Source: Gymnorhina tibicen
Lineage: Eukaryota; Chordata; Aves; Passeriformes; Artamidae
NCBI GenBank assembly: GCA_013399875.1
Contig: VXAZ01009469.1
Coordinates: 1 to 64,000 of the forward strand
Length of the DNA: 64,000 bases
Direction: 5' to 3'
Under the pieces are notes generated by a model that was given only the letters and a program-made list of their open reading frames with translations, did not search any database and had not been told where the DNA came from. Both the position numbers and the translations under genes were made by a program. The stretch's first letter is position 1. Each line of letters starts with the position of its first letter. Below, in pieces: positions 24,176 through 37,310 of the stretch.

Positions 24176-27100
24176 GAGAGACTGGAAATTTTTGTTCTGA
24201 AGTTGAATCAGCTTTGAATTACTACTTGACTTTTTTGGTTTAGATTTGTTCTGTAACATCTGGGCACATGTTTTGAAGAGACAAAGCCAAAGAGAATGCT
24301 GTGTGAAGGACCATAAGGACCAGCTCATGCCTCAGGGCCAGGTGCAAGGATGTCAGGAGGTCACCAGCCTTCCACAGCACCCAGCCACAGCCATCTCTTT
24401 CCCACGTTGCATCTCCTTGCTTTTCATAAAAAGCTGAACTGAAGGGAGGCGACAGGGATTAGTCCAGAAGGAACCCTCCTGCCTAACCAGAGCCCAGAGC
24501 AGCAAAGGCAGTTTTGGAAGCAGAACCAATTGTCACTGTACTCAGGTTTTTGGAATATTTCAATTCCACTTATCTCCAGGCTCACTGTTGTAGTGCAGTC
24601 ACTGTGCTGTTTTGATGCTGTGCCTCACTGATCTGAGACAACGCAGTTAGTGAGACCAGACTGCAGGCTTGGTACTGAAACAGTTGGGAAATCTTACCCC
24701 TAAACCTGGTCCTCTTTTAAACTTTTTCCTCCAGTGCCAGTGAGCTTATTTTGCATATGTGTCTGTTGTTTATGCTAAAGATAAGGCTAGTGAGCAAATG
24801 CCAATAAGCAGAAAGTAGTATTTAACACTTGAAAGGACACTAGGAAGGATAAATTAGACTGGGAGAGGTCAGACCAATGCATATGAGTTACAGATAAACC
24901 TGTAGGGAATTACAAGGAAATTTACTCCTGCAAGGTTTTGGTGATAGCAGAAATCACTGGTCTCACAGCATATACACACAGCACACAGACACAGCATACA
25001 CAGAAATATATTCGTTTCCTGTTTCTAATTCACATAACAATCTCCCACCCCCAAGAAATCTGGAGGTAACTTGGCTTATAAGGACTGAGTGGTAATGCCC
25101 TCAGGAGTCCTTAACTGCCAAAACCCCTGCACTTGACAGGCAGGATAATCTCAGCTGAAACATCCCTCCATTACAGCATGTACAGAAAAAATACATCTGC
25201 AACAAAAATCATGTGAATAACTGATCTTTTTCCTTTTTCTGTCAACTAAAAAATTGAGGAAAGTAAAGCAAATGAAATCAAGCATAATCTGGAAGATATT
25301 AAATGGGTTTTTTTAATGCAGTCGGGGTTGGGGTTTTTTTTAGTAAAACTCCAGTGTTTTGATTTAAAGACTAAAATGAAGGATTAATTTTACTTAAAAA
25401 TTTGGCACCAGAAATCAGCAAAAACCAGAATTCTTGAAATCTTTTGATATTGTCACATCCAGCTCTTGTCAGTGTAGTCTCTGACGATACATGTTTCAAT
25501 TATACAGGCAATACCACAATTCGTACTTTCACCTTCTTGCTACCAGCCACACAGCGACCTGCACAAATGCTGAAGTCCCTTACCAGTTAATGTGTGGCCA
25601 CAAAAGTTTATTGACAGCCTTTTAAAGAAAAACAGTATGTTTTTTATTACCGCCACTTCTACCCCGAATTTGGAGTTAAGGCTGTGGTTTTTGAGAAATT
25701 GCATAAGCACCCTGTAGCGATTGTATAATTCCATTAGGAAAAAATTTGGTTTTGGGATGAGTTAGTATATTCATTTCTTTGTCAGGCACAGCTAACAAAG
25801 TGTTTCATCAGAAGTGGTTTAGCAAACCCTGAAAACTCCATCAGAACATCCGGACATTGTTTCAGGAGACTTCTCTCATGGAAGATATCCTACTTACCAC
25901 ACTTGGCATAATGACAAAATGGAAGTATTCAAAGAACCACAGGATATTACCAAATTATATCAGTAGTGTCTGCTTGGGGATTCAGTTGCAGCATAAGCTC
26001 TGTCAGTAAAAGGTAGCTGTCACACAAGAAGTAACATCAGTGCAGCTACAGTATGTCCTCACTTGGTCAAGGGAAAACAAAACACCAGAACAGACTGGAC
26101 AAATTGTCAGGTTTAAATAACAGGCAGGAAAAGGCTTTTAGACAAGATATGACATTTATTTTTGAGCAGATGGGTAAAGAATACAGTATTTGAATCTAAA
26201 AAAACTAAATTATCCTCCACAGTTATTCAGCTTCATTTGAGTTATATCTCATGGTTAGTTATGGACAGTAAGTCCTGTAGAAATAATGCATAGACTCATG
26301 CATAATCTCAGAAAATTACTTTGCTATCTAAACTATTTCTTGATTATGTGTGTATTCTCCATTTCAAATTTAATTATACTCCATTTTTTTCTAGCACTAT
26401 TTTTGTTCTTCAGCAGCAGTGGTCTGAAAATATGAACTAGATATGGCTCACAGAAAGAAGTAGTTCTACCTCTTTGGAAAATGTGGATTGTGGGGGTGGG
26501 AGATATTTAAGAATTTGCTTTTCTATTTATTTTGCATCCAAATTTCAAGGGCCATGGCAAAGCATCTGGTAAAGCAAATTGACTTCAAGAAGTGAATGCA
26601 GAAAATTGGCAAATTGTTCTCTTTGAGAACATGAAAGCTGTGGAGAAAATTAATTTATAATTGCATTTGAATGCACATAAAATTTGTTGATTAAATTCAA
26701 GAATAGGATTTGATAGTTAGAAGATAAAACTCCAGAGTTTAACCTCAAATACAAAATAACATTACAATCTGTACATAATATACAACAGTATAGCAATAAC
26801 TGTTTTGATGTCTGCAGTCACTCTTATTTATGTAAAAATATGTAAGCACAATGAATCAGCAGCATTTAACAGCACAGAGTTCAGGTCTGCAGAGCTTTAC
26901 TTTGAAGATCAAAAAGTATTCCGTTTGGAGATGCGAAGTTCAACAGCAACATTAAATTCTATAGCCCTCCAGACAAAGTCAAGCATATTTTTAGAAGATT
27001 TCTGAACCAGTGAAGAACTAAAATAACTTTTAGCACCATGTTTTAATTTAGTGCAATTTATTTTGAGACATAAAAATAAAATAAAAAATGATGTTTTTTA

Positions 27101-30100
27101 AGGTTCTAAATATAGAAGGCTTACTCCAGATGGAATATCAGCAAGAACAAAGTAATAGATTGTATAAGCCTTCAAGAACAAAAAAAAAAAAAAAANATTC
27201 TGGCAGTCTGCTATTGACTTTCAGTAAATTGGTTTTTTTAAACTTTGACCAAGGAGCGAATGGGTCCACAGAGAGATTTACACCAAAGTAGCTATATTTG
27301 CCAGAATTCACAGTTTTTCTCATTTCAGCCCCTTTTTGATACTTAGACCATCTTAAGCATCGTTCAGTCAATTAAGATAAAGTGAAATCAAACAGTAGCT
27401 CTTAAAACCAAATGAGAAAATGTCTATGCTGACTTGCTGAGCTTTCTACTCTAGTTAAAGATCACTCATCAAATGAAATCAGATTAAATGTGTGTATCCC
27501 TACACTGATGTCTCCCTTGTTCTTTTGCTTTTTTTAGTGACAGAACATACCAGTGTGATTTGGGTATTTGTCTAAAATTATCAAAACTTATTCCTATGAA
27601 AAACAAAATTATATTTACAGTGTAATTTCATGTAATTCTGTTAGCCTGGAGATAAGGTAGATTTTTCTAAGAACTAAATTCATAAGAAAAAGTCCAACTT
27701 TTTTCTCATTCTGGAGAATTGCAGGTAAACCATGCAGACCCAAAAAGCAGTAGCAGCACCTTCAAGTGAGCCCTTCCAGTTGCTGGACTTTTAACTTGAC
27801 AAAGAAGTTGTCCTCCTTTATGTGTTTAAGTCTACTGGGTTGAAACTGTAAGTATAGAGACACTCAGCTGTGGTATTTGATGGTGAAGAAGGAAATGCAC
27901 AGAAGCCTCATGCACTGCTTCTCTTTCCTCTGTCACAGCAACTCCAGGCAGCAAAGATCAGCACTTTGGGGAAGCTATGGGGAGCTGGCTGACATTGTCC
28001 AGGGCTGAGGCTTATTCAGAAAAACTACAGACAACACATGAGGCCAGAGTGATGTCACCCCAATATACTCCTTTGGGCCATGTCCAGTGAATTAAGGAAA
28101 CACTTCATCCAGAAAACACTTCATCCTGGTGCCTGCCTTCAAGGATCCCTGCGGCTCCTGCATGGCACCGACCTGCCCCAGGACCACTCCAAGGACACAA
28201 CAGGGCAACAAGTGGGTTGGCTGTGATAGCGCAGCAGCAGACCTAGTTATTGGGAGCAAGCGTTTAAAAAAACCAGTTTCAAATAAAATTTACAGTAGCT
28301 ATTCTCCCATGAATAGCTTTAATTCAAAGACATTGGGAAATAATCATGAGAAGGGTGACAAAACTGTGAAAATCTGAGTAGAACAAGAGGCAGCTCTTTA
28401 AAACACCATAGTGCTTGCCAAAAGACCAATGGCAGGGAGGTGTTGAGTGCTGTAGTTCCCAACAACTTTAGCATTTCATTCTGGAATGCAAAGGTCACAT
28501 TAGGATTAGGATTGGACATAAGAATTTAAACCCTTGCTATCTACTGTTGAAACCTGATTATCTCCTCTTCATCAATATCTCATTTCTGTATGATTTTGAA
28601 TAGTAGAAGCAAAAGTCTGCCATATACTGTAGAAAGAAAAAGAAGTAAAAGAAACAAGGATGTGCTAACTTAATACTGCATGGTTAATGCATTTCTTTTT
28701 CCAGTATTATATATCATTTCAAGCTCTACAACAAAAGTCACCAAGTAATAAAACAAGTTATAATACATTGTTAGGTAGCACAGGAACTAGAACATAAACT
28801 AACTGGAGCAGCAAAGTAGGATATGAAATTCTAAAACATATTTACCTGCCCTCTGAGTGGACAGACATAAAATGTGCTTGTGATGCTTAAAATTGTTACC
28901 AGAAAGAGTTCAAACATTTGAATGTTCCCCTCTTTTTACTCTTCTACAATAAACTAATAAAGGTCTGGGGGAAATAAAATAGGAAAAGAAAAACCTACTT
29001 TTCAATTTGTTCTTGGGATTCTTCTTCCCTTTTAATTATTCTCTTCATTTTTGTAGAATTTATCTTTGTCCTCAAACAACAGAAAATATAATCAGTACAA
29101 AATGCTGCCAGTAGAGACCTGATCTTCCCTGCAGCCTCATTTACCTTCACTGATGTCATGATTCCCGCTTGGTAAACTACCGAGGCACATGCCTAACTTT
29201 TACTCCTGTGAGTACCCCTATTTTGACATACTGACATACTTTGGGATATATATGGTAGTATATTACCTAAGCAGAGCCTAGAAGGCTTTGTCTGAAACAA
29301 GCTCCAAGAGCCAAAACCATTAAAATTAGGTGCAATTTCCATAATGGCAGACCTCTTAAGTCAGGAATAAACAAAGTGCAGTGGAAGAAATACTTCATTC
29401 AGTTGTTTCCAATACTGCTGGTAGGAAAAAATTGTCTGAATATTTTCCAATGAAAGATTGCATGCAAAATTCAGAGACTCTGTGAAAAATAGCACGTGAA
29501 GCCAACCTCGCTTGATGCTAGACGTGTGGTAAACTGAAGGCTATACTATCTTTTCTCTCACAATTACAGCATTTTAAGGAACTCATCAGTAGCTTGGAGA
29601 AAGTTTTTAAAGTTCATTCTGTTCATAATTTTGCTTATCTTATGTACTTTTAGTATTACTGCTCACCCCATCTTTACTGCAACGCATTTTCATGACTTTA
29701 AAGCAAGCACTATTAACAGTTCATCAGATCCTCAGGACTTATGTCAACAACCTGTGGGAGAGAAAAATGACAGGACGAGGAGGCATAAGGGTCAGGAAAT
29801 GAAAATTTTTTCAAATTATTATTTCTCTATCTTCACACCACCTGCTTCTTCCACAGCTCCACTTACATTTTGTACAGCAGTGACTCTTACACAGATGATT
29901 ACTCTCTACCTAGTAAAGCCCTCCTTTTTTCTTTTTTTTTTTTGGTCTCAATTTCTTCCTTCATTGAAACAAAATAAAAGGAAGGATTTGAGAAAGAAAC
30001 AGAAGCACACACATCCAGCTAAAGCCACTTCTCAGAAAACTGAGGGTAGTATGCTGGCTGCACCTTACATAGTTTCAGTGGTAAAAACTTCAAGATCACA

Positions 30101-31849
30101 AAGTATGCTCTAGAATGAAGGGATAAGGAGGTACAAAAAGGTCAGTATTAACTATCTTTTTTGTGCTATTTACCAACACATAGAAATGTTTCTAAAACAG
30201 GGCTTTGCCACAGACTGCAGGATAATTGAAAAAGTGAGGTTTTGCCAAAACATAATGAAAACTCTGCTGAACACAAGGCAGTGTATTTTGGGAAAGAAGT
30301 CTTTAAGAACGGGAAAAGTAATACCATGAAGTTAGATTCCTCTCATGTCCTGGTTTCCTCCTATGATACTCTGAGCATTCTCCACTTTAGGAGTACAGTG
30401 AACAGTAAATATATCAACAAATACAAACACATAAATAAAAAATTGAGCTACTAGAGCACTCATTGGTTTGGTTTCAAACAGCAAAATCTTTCAGCGTGGA
30501 AAGAAAAAGGATCTGTAACCCCTCAAGTACTTGACAATGTTAAATTCCATTATCACAATGATATGTCATTTAGAAATTAAACCACATTTTTCTATTTTTT
30601 AGACTACAAGAAAATTAACCCTTTGTTTGAGTTCAGCTGATACATTACAAAACAAATTAATGAATCCTCTTCATTCACACCTAAAAGTTTCTCCTTTTTT
30701 TCAGTGTTTCTATGTGGATCCTGAATCCCCCACCATGTATATAGCTGGCATAGCCCTCTGTGACATCTGTTCCAGCAGGGACAACAAAGGTTCTGGCAAA
30801 GTCAAGATGTGTTACCTTGCAGCATGCTCTGCTAGATTACATGGTCTACCTGGCACTAGGGAAGCGCTAGTGTATCTCTTCATTGCGTGACTCAAAATAC
30901 CCTCACACGTGTATCACGTGCATGAAATGTCTGGGTATACCCATTGTAACACCACACGTAAGCCTCCTCTGTATCAAAAAAGATCTTTTACAAAATGCTG
31001 GCATTGAGTTTTACGGAAGTTTCAGAGTCAGTGCAGAATTCGATAATTCATACCAGGTCCTTGAAAGTCCCACAAAATGCCTGTCTCTGTTTTTAGACCC
31101 GGTCACTGTTGCCCTCTCCAGAGAAGATGCACAGTTGCTGGCTTCCTTGAAGACTCTGGAACAGGGGTAGCAGGACTGAGAGCAAGTAACCCAGAATGTT
31201 AATGCTTGCTCCTTTGCACAGAAGCACCTGGAGCAATAACACCAGCTGGACAAATACAAGAGCTTTACTAAAATGTCATTGTGGAAAGCCAGCCCACACA
31301 GAGATAAATACTGAGATCAAGCCTGTCAGAGGGAAGAATGTCAAGTTAGGAGATGAAAGGAAAGTAGCAGGAAAGAAAAGCTGGAAAGGAGTCACAACCA
31401 CTGATACTTTCTGCTGTAAAAGTCAAAATCAAGATTAATTTTACTCTCATCTAAACTTGATAGAAAGTAAACACCCCCAGGATATAATTCCGGGTGAGGT
31501 ACCATACTGGAGGACATCAACTGCGATTTTAACCTCTCAGGCAACAAAGGTGAGACATTCTTAATTGGCTCCCACGAAAAACTTTGATGTCAAATGCAGA
31601 GAAATTATCTTGCACAAGAGGAGGAAAACAGCTGGGAAAAAAATCCAGAGGAACAATATTTGCTTCATGTAAGTAACCTTTGACTTCACTAACAAAAATG
31701 AAGTGTAGGAAAAAAAGTGTGGCAAAGCCACAGAACTGATTTCCAGCATTGGTTTTGAATGCTTTTTTTGTGTTTTCGAAGATTCCTTACCATACTGATA
31801 CAAATTTGACACATTGATGGATGGCTACAGAGGCAAGGAGTCAAGTGGA
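24176..31849. other. Unique AT-rich DNA; one ambiguous base
   Basis: About 7.7 kb with no recognised gene or transposon. A 15-A run next to a single N lies at 27181-27196, probably a homopolymer sequencing ambiguity. A short direct repeat, AAACACTTCATCC, occurs twice near 28098-28126. The 160-codon plus frame at 29631-30113 is the longest non-repeat frame here but has no motif and includes a phenylalanine run over a T-tract. Confidence 0.5.
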
Positions 31850-32025
31850 GTGTGGTGGTTAGAAAAAGTGACTTGAGTCTCTTTTCTCTTAGGTTCTGCT
31901 AGTGACTTCTCAGGTGATACTGGGTAGATGAATTATTTAGCCTCTCAGCGTTTCATGTTCTTTATCAATGAACTGAAGAGACACTTTTTATGAAAAGTAC
32001 AGGAGCTCAGCATTACTATCATCAA
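31850..32025 (+). mobile_element. MIR/CORE-SINE-like remnant
   Basis: The order of words follows the MIR consensus: GTGGTTAGA, then a 'ttctgctagtgactt' segment (consensus 'ctctgccactgactt'), 'TGGGTAGATGAATTATTTAGCCTCTC' broken as TGGGTAGATG and TTTAGCCTCTC (consensus 'tgggcaagtcacttaacctctc'), then 'tttatcaatgaa' (consensus 'ctcatctgtaaaatg'). It ends in 'gagctcagcattactatcatc', like the MIR tail. The element is highly diverged, consistent with an old amniote insertion. The match is by eye. Confidence 0.6.
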
Positions 32026-35000
32026 TTTTCAGCCTTAACAGCTTTGAAAGCCATAGATGCTGGACAATAAGTTCAAGCATAACTCAGAAGAGCAGAATTT
32101 CAATATGCTGTGGAAGAGACTTAGATATTTGTCAGAAGGGCTTTAATGTTAAGACATTGATAGAGATGCACAGCACACTCCCATGGTACAGCCAAATGCT
32201 GCTTCAGTCATTTTCAAAGTCAGGATAAAAGAAATTACAATATTTTTAAATCGAAACAACTTTCAGGGCTGCACTCTGCCTTACTTTCTTATGCAACATA
32301 AGAAGCTGAATGGTACATTTTCTCTTGAGACTTGCGAGGTATTAGTCACAGATTAATACTTAAAATTAATTAGTCTTGTTTTCACAACTAATTTAAATAT
32401 TAAATATACTCAAATCCACAGCTAGCAGATGCAGCAGCACAAGTGGTAGATATTTACTTTTTTTAAATTAAACAGATGATCTGCTGGCCATGAAACTAAT
32501 GTCCTTCCATTTCTAAATCTAGTGTAATACTCAATGAGAGAATTTAAAGAAAACTTAAGGGCTTTGGATAAGGTTTTGCATTCCTGGAAAACAAATGAAT
32601 AGGCCCACTCTAAGCACAATCAGACTTGTGCTAGCTACTACTGCAGCAGAGCAAAGAGCAAAAGGATTGCAGTCAGTATCAATTAAATCAAAAGTGATTG
32701 ATTAAAGGCTAAAACAATTGATTAGAAAAACAGTGCAGCAGACTGAAAGAGAAGTACCCCCTCTACCAGCATAATCCTCAGATCCTGAATTTCCTCACCC
32801 ATGCAAATTGCTTCCTGATTATAAATGAAGTTTTCCATCTATAGGGATAAATGAACCTTAGAGACAGATTTGCTTTGTGTGGTTCTAAGATTTTTTCACT
32901 GAAGTATCCCAAAATTTGCTTTTATATGCAACTTAGAATAAAGGAAAAGTGGGGTGGGGGAAAAAAAGCTTGAAGGGAACAGAAAAATTGAAAGGTCTGC
33001 AGAGCACAGAGTATTGATCTTGCTTCCAGTGCAGCCATGGAAAAACTTCTCCTCTTCCCTCTTCAAAACTGGATCAAGCCCAAGGACTGACTGAGCTTAA
33101 AAGAATGTTCCTATTTGAAGTATTTTCACAGTAGACGGCACCAGCTTTATCATCCAAACCACCTCTCAGCCATGCCTAGGACCTCTGAATTCCAGTGACT
33201 GAAGTAGTTCATCACATCAGAGGATTAATAACATAAAAAACATAATGTTTTCTCCCTGTAACAGTAAGGCATAATGGCATATGATCCACCATATTTCCCA
33301 TAGGAGCAAAGGAAGCACTTCACCCAAATCTTGCCTGCTGCCAATCCCAGATGTTCAGGTTGCCTTCCGACAGGAAATAAATCTGCTCTGATAAAATGGC
33401 AAGGCACTCAAAAGAATCATTTTCATCAAGGATAATACAGACCCTGGAAGAATCACATCTAACACATTCTGGACATTGTTTAAAACTATCTTCTTCTTCT
33501 TCTTCTTCTGTTGTTAAGGTAGGCAATAATCCCTAAATACATCCTTAAACTTGAAGGTTGTCAGGTTCCTGCGCACATGTTTATCACTAAGTGCTTGCTA
33601 ATCCACTTTACTTTGAGTCCCTCAATAGCAACTAACACATCTCAGGCTGAGATTTATGGCTACTCTTTATTTCTACAGCTCCTTTGAGTAAATTCTTCAT
33701 GGTTTCTAAAAAGCAGCCATATCACACCAAAGAAACTGTAAATAATGACTACGCACCCATTAGCAGTATGAAAACACCTCCCATGTCACCTCAGTCCCTC
33801 AACTGATTGAAAAGGATTTCCAGGCCTATGAATATGCAGAACCTGTGGCACAGCACAGGTATCACAACTGCTAGCACTGTAAACAATGGAGTTAGGATTA
33901 TCTGAGCAGGATGGTATGCAAAAGAATACATAGAGAACTACAAGCAATAATTCCACCATCCTTCTTTGCTAATGTGGCGTTCTGACATCTTTTCCCTGTG
34001 TGTTCCCAGTGATTCTCACTATAACATTATTTTTTGTACCTTATCTCAATGATATAGTAATGTTGCCTATAATAAGCATAGGTATGTTATTTTCCGTAAA
34101 GAAAAGAGTGGATGACATGCCTCTTTCTTTAAAAAGATCTGACTATATTAACTCAATGGTTTGAAAACCTACATATGTACTAATATACTCAACTTTTCAC
34201 TGAAAACTCATTATGACATCACTAGTTAAACATTTGGACTTTTAGTTTAGCATTACAGATATCTAAGTAGTGTTTAAATAACAATTCTGAGAAAGAAAAA
34301 TTATTGTAAGTAAAAATAGCTGAAGTGGTACTTTTTCCTCTGCACTGATACTTGAATATGTCTAGCTCGAAACTAATCTCCTTAAAATGCAGATTATGTT
34401 TTACTAGGTTTTGGAAAATTCCACCTAATAAGTAATGCCTAATGCTTATGCTTCACTTCATCAGTTGAATTCTCTTCTGACACAAATGCTGAACAGGTCT
34501 ATAAAATCACCAGACAACAAATCACTTCTTACTTCATTTGTTCATTAATGTAGGCTCAGGGTTATGTTTATTATTCCATTATACACAATAAGTTTATATT
34601 CTGCTTTATATTTCTTTTCACAGTTTGCTCTTCCACTTGCTAGAGTTTATAACTTTATTTACAGGAACATTAAAAAAAAAAGTAATATAAATTTCTTTAA
34701 TCCTATTTTCTAATGCTTCAGAAGAGCATGAAAGAAATGAGAAGTCTGAGGCACAAGCTCTGTCTCACAACAACACACAACACAATCTGGAAAACACCAA
34801 TGTCTATCAAACGTTTCGTAAAATTAAACATTTGACTTTTCCCAAAAGGAAGGGAAATGGTCAGCTTAAAATTTGGTTTTCACTCTATATTTTCTTTCTG
34901 AAACCAAATGAGATGCTGGGTGGCAGAGGTCTTTCTTGAAGGACAGGGCTTTGCCATAGATATATGTATAAAGGTAACCACTCATAAGGAATTCCTATAC

Positions 35001-35465
35001 ACATACCCAAACACTGGTGATGCTGAGTGCTTCAGAGGACTTAGTTGTGTTGTGTTGGCTCAGACAGCTAGCAAACAGCAGAATCCACCCTGAACCTCTT
35101 TCTGACATCACTCTTTGAACAATACAGGAGACATGGATAAAATATGAAGTCAGAAAAGAGTAAGAAAAAGAACTTTACATTTTTTACCAGTGGCATAAAT
35201 TATTTTCCTTGAAATATTGAGACTACAGGTGATGAAGAAAGCCTAAAGAAGACCATGAAGCAGAGCAGCAGAGCTGTGGACAACGGCAAAGGAATTAAGA
35301 GACTTTTCATGTCCAGTCCTTCCTAGCATTAGGAAGTCTCATATGACACGGATCATAACAAGGTTCAGGCAGAAAGCTCGTTTTGGTGTGGGTAAAATAC
35401 CTTTCTTTTTTAAAAGAACAAATAAGAACAGCAATGGGCATTGAGATAAAGCAGAGAATAAGAGC
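32026..35465. other. Unique AT-rich DNA with a (TTC)6 run
   Basis: An exact (TTC)6 microsatellite lies at 33491-33508 and gives a glutamate run in a 68-codon minus frame at 33320-33526. Otherwise there is no recognised gene or transposon. Confidence 0.55.
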
Positions 35466-35843
35466 TTGCCTTGCCATGCCTTGCCTTGCCTTGCCTTGCC
35501 TTGCCTTGCCTTGCCCTGTCCTGCCTTGCCTTGCCCTGCCTTGCCTTGCCCTGTCCTGCCCTGCCTTGCCCTGCCTTGCCTTGCCTTGCCTTGCCNNNNN
35601 NNNNNNNNNNNNNNNNNNNNNNNNNNNNNNNNNNNNNNNNNNNNNNNNNNNNNNNNNNNNNNNNNNNNNNNNNNNNNNNNNNNNNNNNNNNNNNNNNNNN
35701 NNNNNNNNNNNNNNNNNNNNNNNNNNNNNNNNNNNNNNNNNNNNNNNNNNNNNNNNNNNNNNNNNNNNNTGCCTTGCCCTGCCCTGCCCTGCCTTGCCTT
35801 GCCTTGCCCTGCCTTGCCCTGCCCTGCCTTGCCTTGCCTTGCC
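35466..35843. repeat. (TTGCC)n pentanucleotide array with internal gap
   Basis: Tandem TTGCC units with CTGCC and CTGTC variants occupy about 130 bp to the left and 74 bp to the right of an N-gap. The left end begins with a TTGCC/ATGCC transition and the right end stops abruptly at GCCAGC. The long frames through it (ALPCLALPC on plus, QGKAGQGKA on minus) only translate the pentamer and the Ns. True array length is unknown because it spans an assembly gap. Confidence 0.97.
35596..35769. other. Assembly gap (174 N)
   Basis: 174 undetermined bases inside the TTGCC array, most likely where short reads failed to traverse the repeat. The number of Ns may be an estimate. Confidence 0.98.
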
Positions 35844-36024
35844 AGCATTTTCCCAGGGCTAATGCACAAGATCCACAGCAGCAGTAGAGGCAGACTTCAA
35901 ACATCCTGGGAATCCCAGCTGAACCCTCTCTCCCTCTCTTCTTTTAAATCCATCAATAAATAGAGAAGTACACAAAATATTCTGAGATTCCTAGCATAAA
36001 GAAGCCCAAAACTCGCCAGAAGCT

Positions 36025-36085
36025 GGACTTGACGATTGTTGTGGGTCTCTTCCAACTCAGGATATTCTGTGAGTCTGTTAAAATA
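36025..36085 (+). mobile_element. CR1 3'-end fragment
   Basis: The words GGACTTGACGATTGTTGTGG, CTCTTCCAACTCAG and ATATTCTGTGAGTCTGT, read in order, match the distal CR1 3' UTR ('gacttgatgatc..tgtgggtcccttccaactcag.atattctgtgattctgt'). Only about 60 bp are visible, an extreme 5' truncation in the plus orientation. Confidence 0.75.
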
Positions 36086-37194
36086 GACTTGCTGCTGAGT
36101 TAGCAAACTGAGTGGTGAAAGAACAGAGACAGGACTCTGAACATTCCTTCACTGACCACTCACGTGCAATCTCTGACATGCAGTGCAGGGAAGTACAAAA
36201 CCAGAACCAGGTTATGTTTGCTTTTCCCAGCTGGCAGCCATTCTGAGAGGTTTACAGTGGAGAGTGAGAAACTGTACCACAAGCCTATACTACAGAAAAA
36301 ACAGGAGATCCCACAGCACACGGCTGATTTCTTGTGGTGCCACACCTCATGGTCTTCCTCTCGTATCTGTTTACCACATGGGTCCAGCTATTAAAACAGG
36401 CACCATCACATCTGAAAGACGTTTCATTTCAGCGTGAAGGTAGCTTGTAGAAAGGCTGTATTTTCCTAGGCTTGAGGGAGTACATCCATCTTAGGAAGCA
36501 ATTAACTGATACTTTGATTCACGAGATCCCTGACTGATTTTCAGGATAAATACTAGTGGACTCTGCAGCATGTCCTGCACTCCTACTGCTGCAGAGCACG
36601 GTGCTGAAGATCAGGAATAACATGGACAGACATATAGCAATGCTAAGGAGAGGGAACAATATATGTAATCCAAGTCATATAGCTCTTATAAGGCTCCTGC
36701 TCTTGAAACAAATACTTGAGGTTAGGAACACCCGTCTTCTCAAACTCAGTTTATTTTAATCCTGCTGGAGTTAACATTTTTGTTCCACAGCTCACTATGC
36801 ATACCATTTCAAACTGCTCACCAAAACACTGTAATGGATTTCCTGACCTTAGTTAATTATCCAAAGGAGTGCTTCCTGCCAATTCTCAGCTGATTCCTGC
36901 TGTGCGGGCTCCTGCAAAGGCCAAGAAATGGACATGTAACTTTACCGCAATCAAACAGGAAGAAATCTCCCTTGCTAACAGTGTGCTGCCATAGTGCACT
37001 TAACACCTCTCAACAACAAAGTACTTGGAAGAATACTACAACAATTGGGATTTTTTCCTTTTAAAAAAGCTTCCTAAATCTAGGCATCATTTGAGGATGA
37101 CATTCTGAGGCTTGCCTGCATAAGAGCAAATTTCCTCTCTCTGCATTACTTCTTTTCCAAAATGTGAATTCTGTCCCAGACCACTGGCAAGTAT
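36086..37194. other. Unique DNA, no gene seen
   Basis: Several overlapping short frames at 36160-36440 on both strands lack motifs. No transposon recognised. Confidence 0.55.
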
Positions 37195-37310
37195 TTTCTA
37201 GAGCTGAGGCCTAGGTGATTTACTCAGGGGTACACAGAAAAGTAACACAGAGCACTGCCAGTCTTTTAACCCCTAGGTTAGACCTCTTCTTCTTCAACAT
37301 CATTGTCCTC
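37195..37310 (-). mobile_element. MIR-like SINE remnant, minus orientation
   Basis: The plus strand shows 'gctgaggcctaggtgattta', 'ctcaggggtacacag', then 'gagcactgccagtcttttaa' and 'cccctaggttagacc'. These follow the reverse complement of the MIR core ('gctgaggcccag..aggtgaagtgacttgcccaaggtcacacag', then the 'ctctaaccactagacc' tRNA-like end). It is diverged and assigned by eye. Confidence 0.55.

Noticed and set aside
29631..30113. 160-codon plus frame, the longest outside repeats and gaps
   Set aside because: No motif, a Phe run over a T-tract, basic low-complexity tail, no splice or promoter context; a frame of this length can occur by chance in 64 kb.
33320..33526. 68-codon minus frame with a glutamate run, QCPECVRCDS and IWDWQQ
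   Set aside because: Looks protein-like, but the glutamates come from the (TTC)6 microsatellite and no strong donor site or neighbouring exon was found.
35339..35963. Frames of 138-176 codons across the TTGCC array
   Set aside because: They consist of pentamer translations and Ns from the gap.
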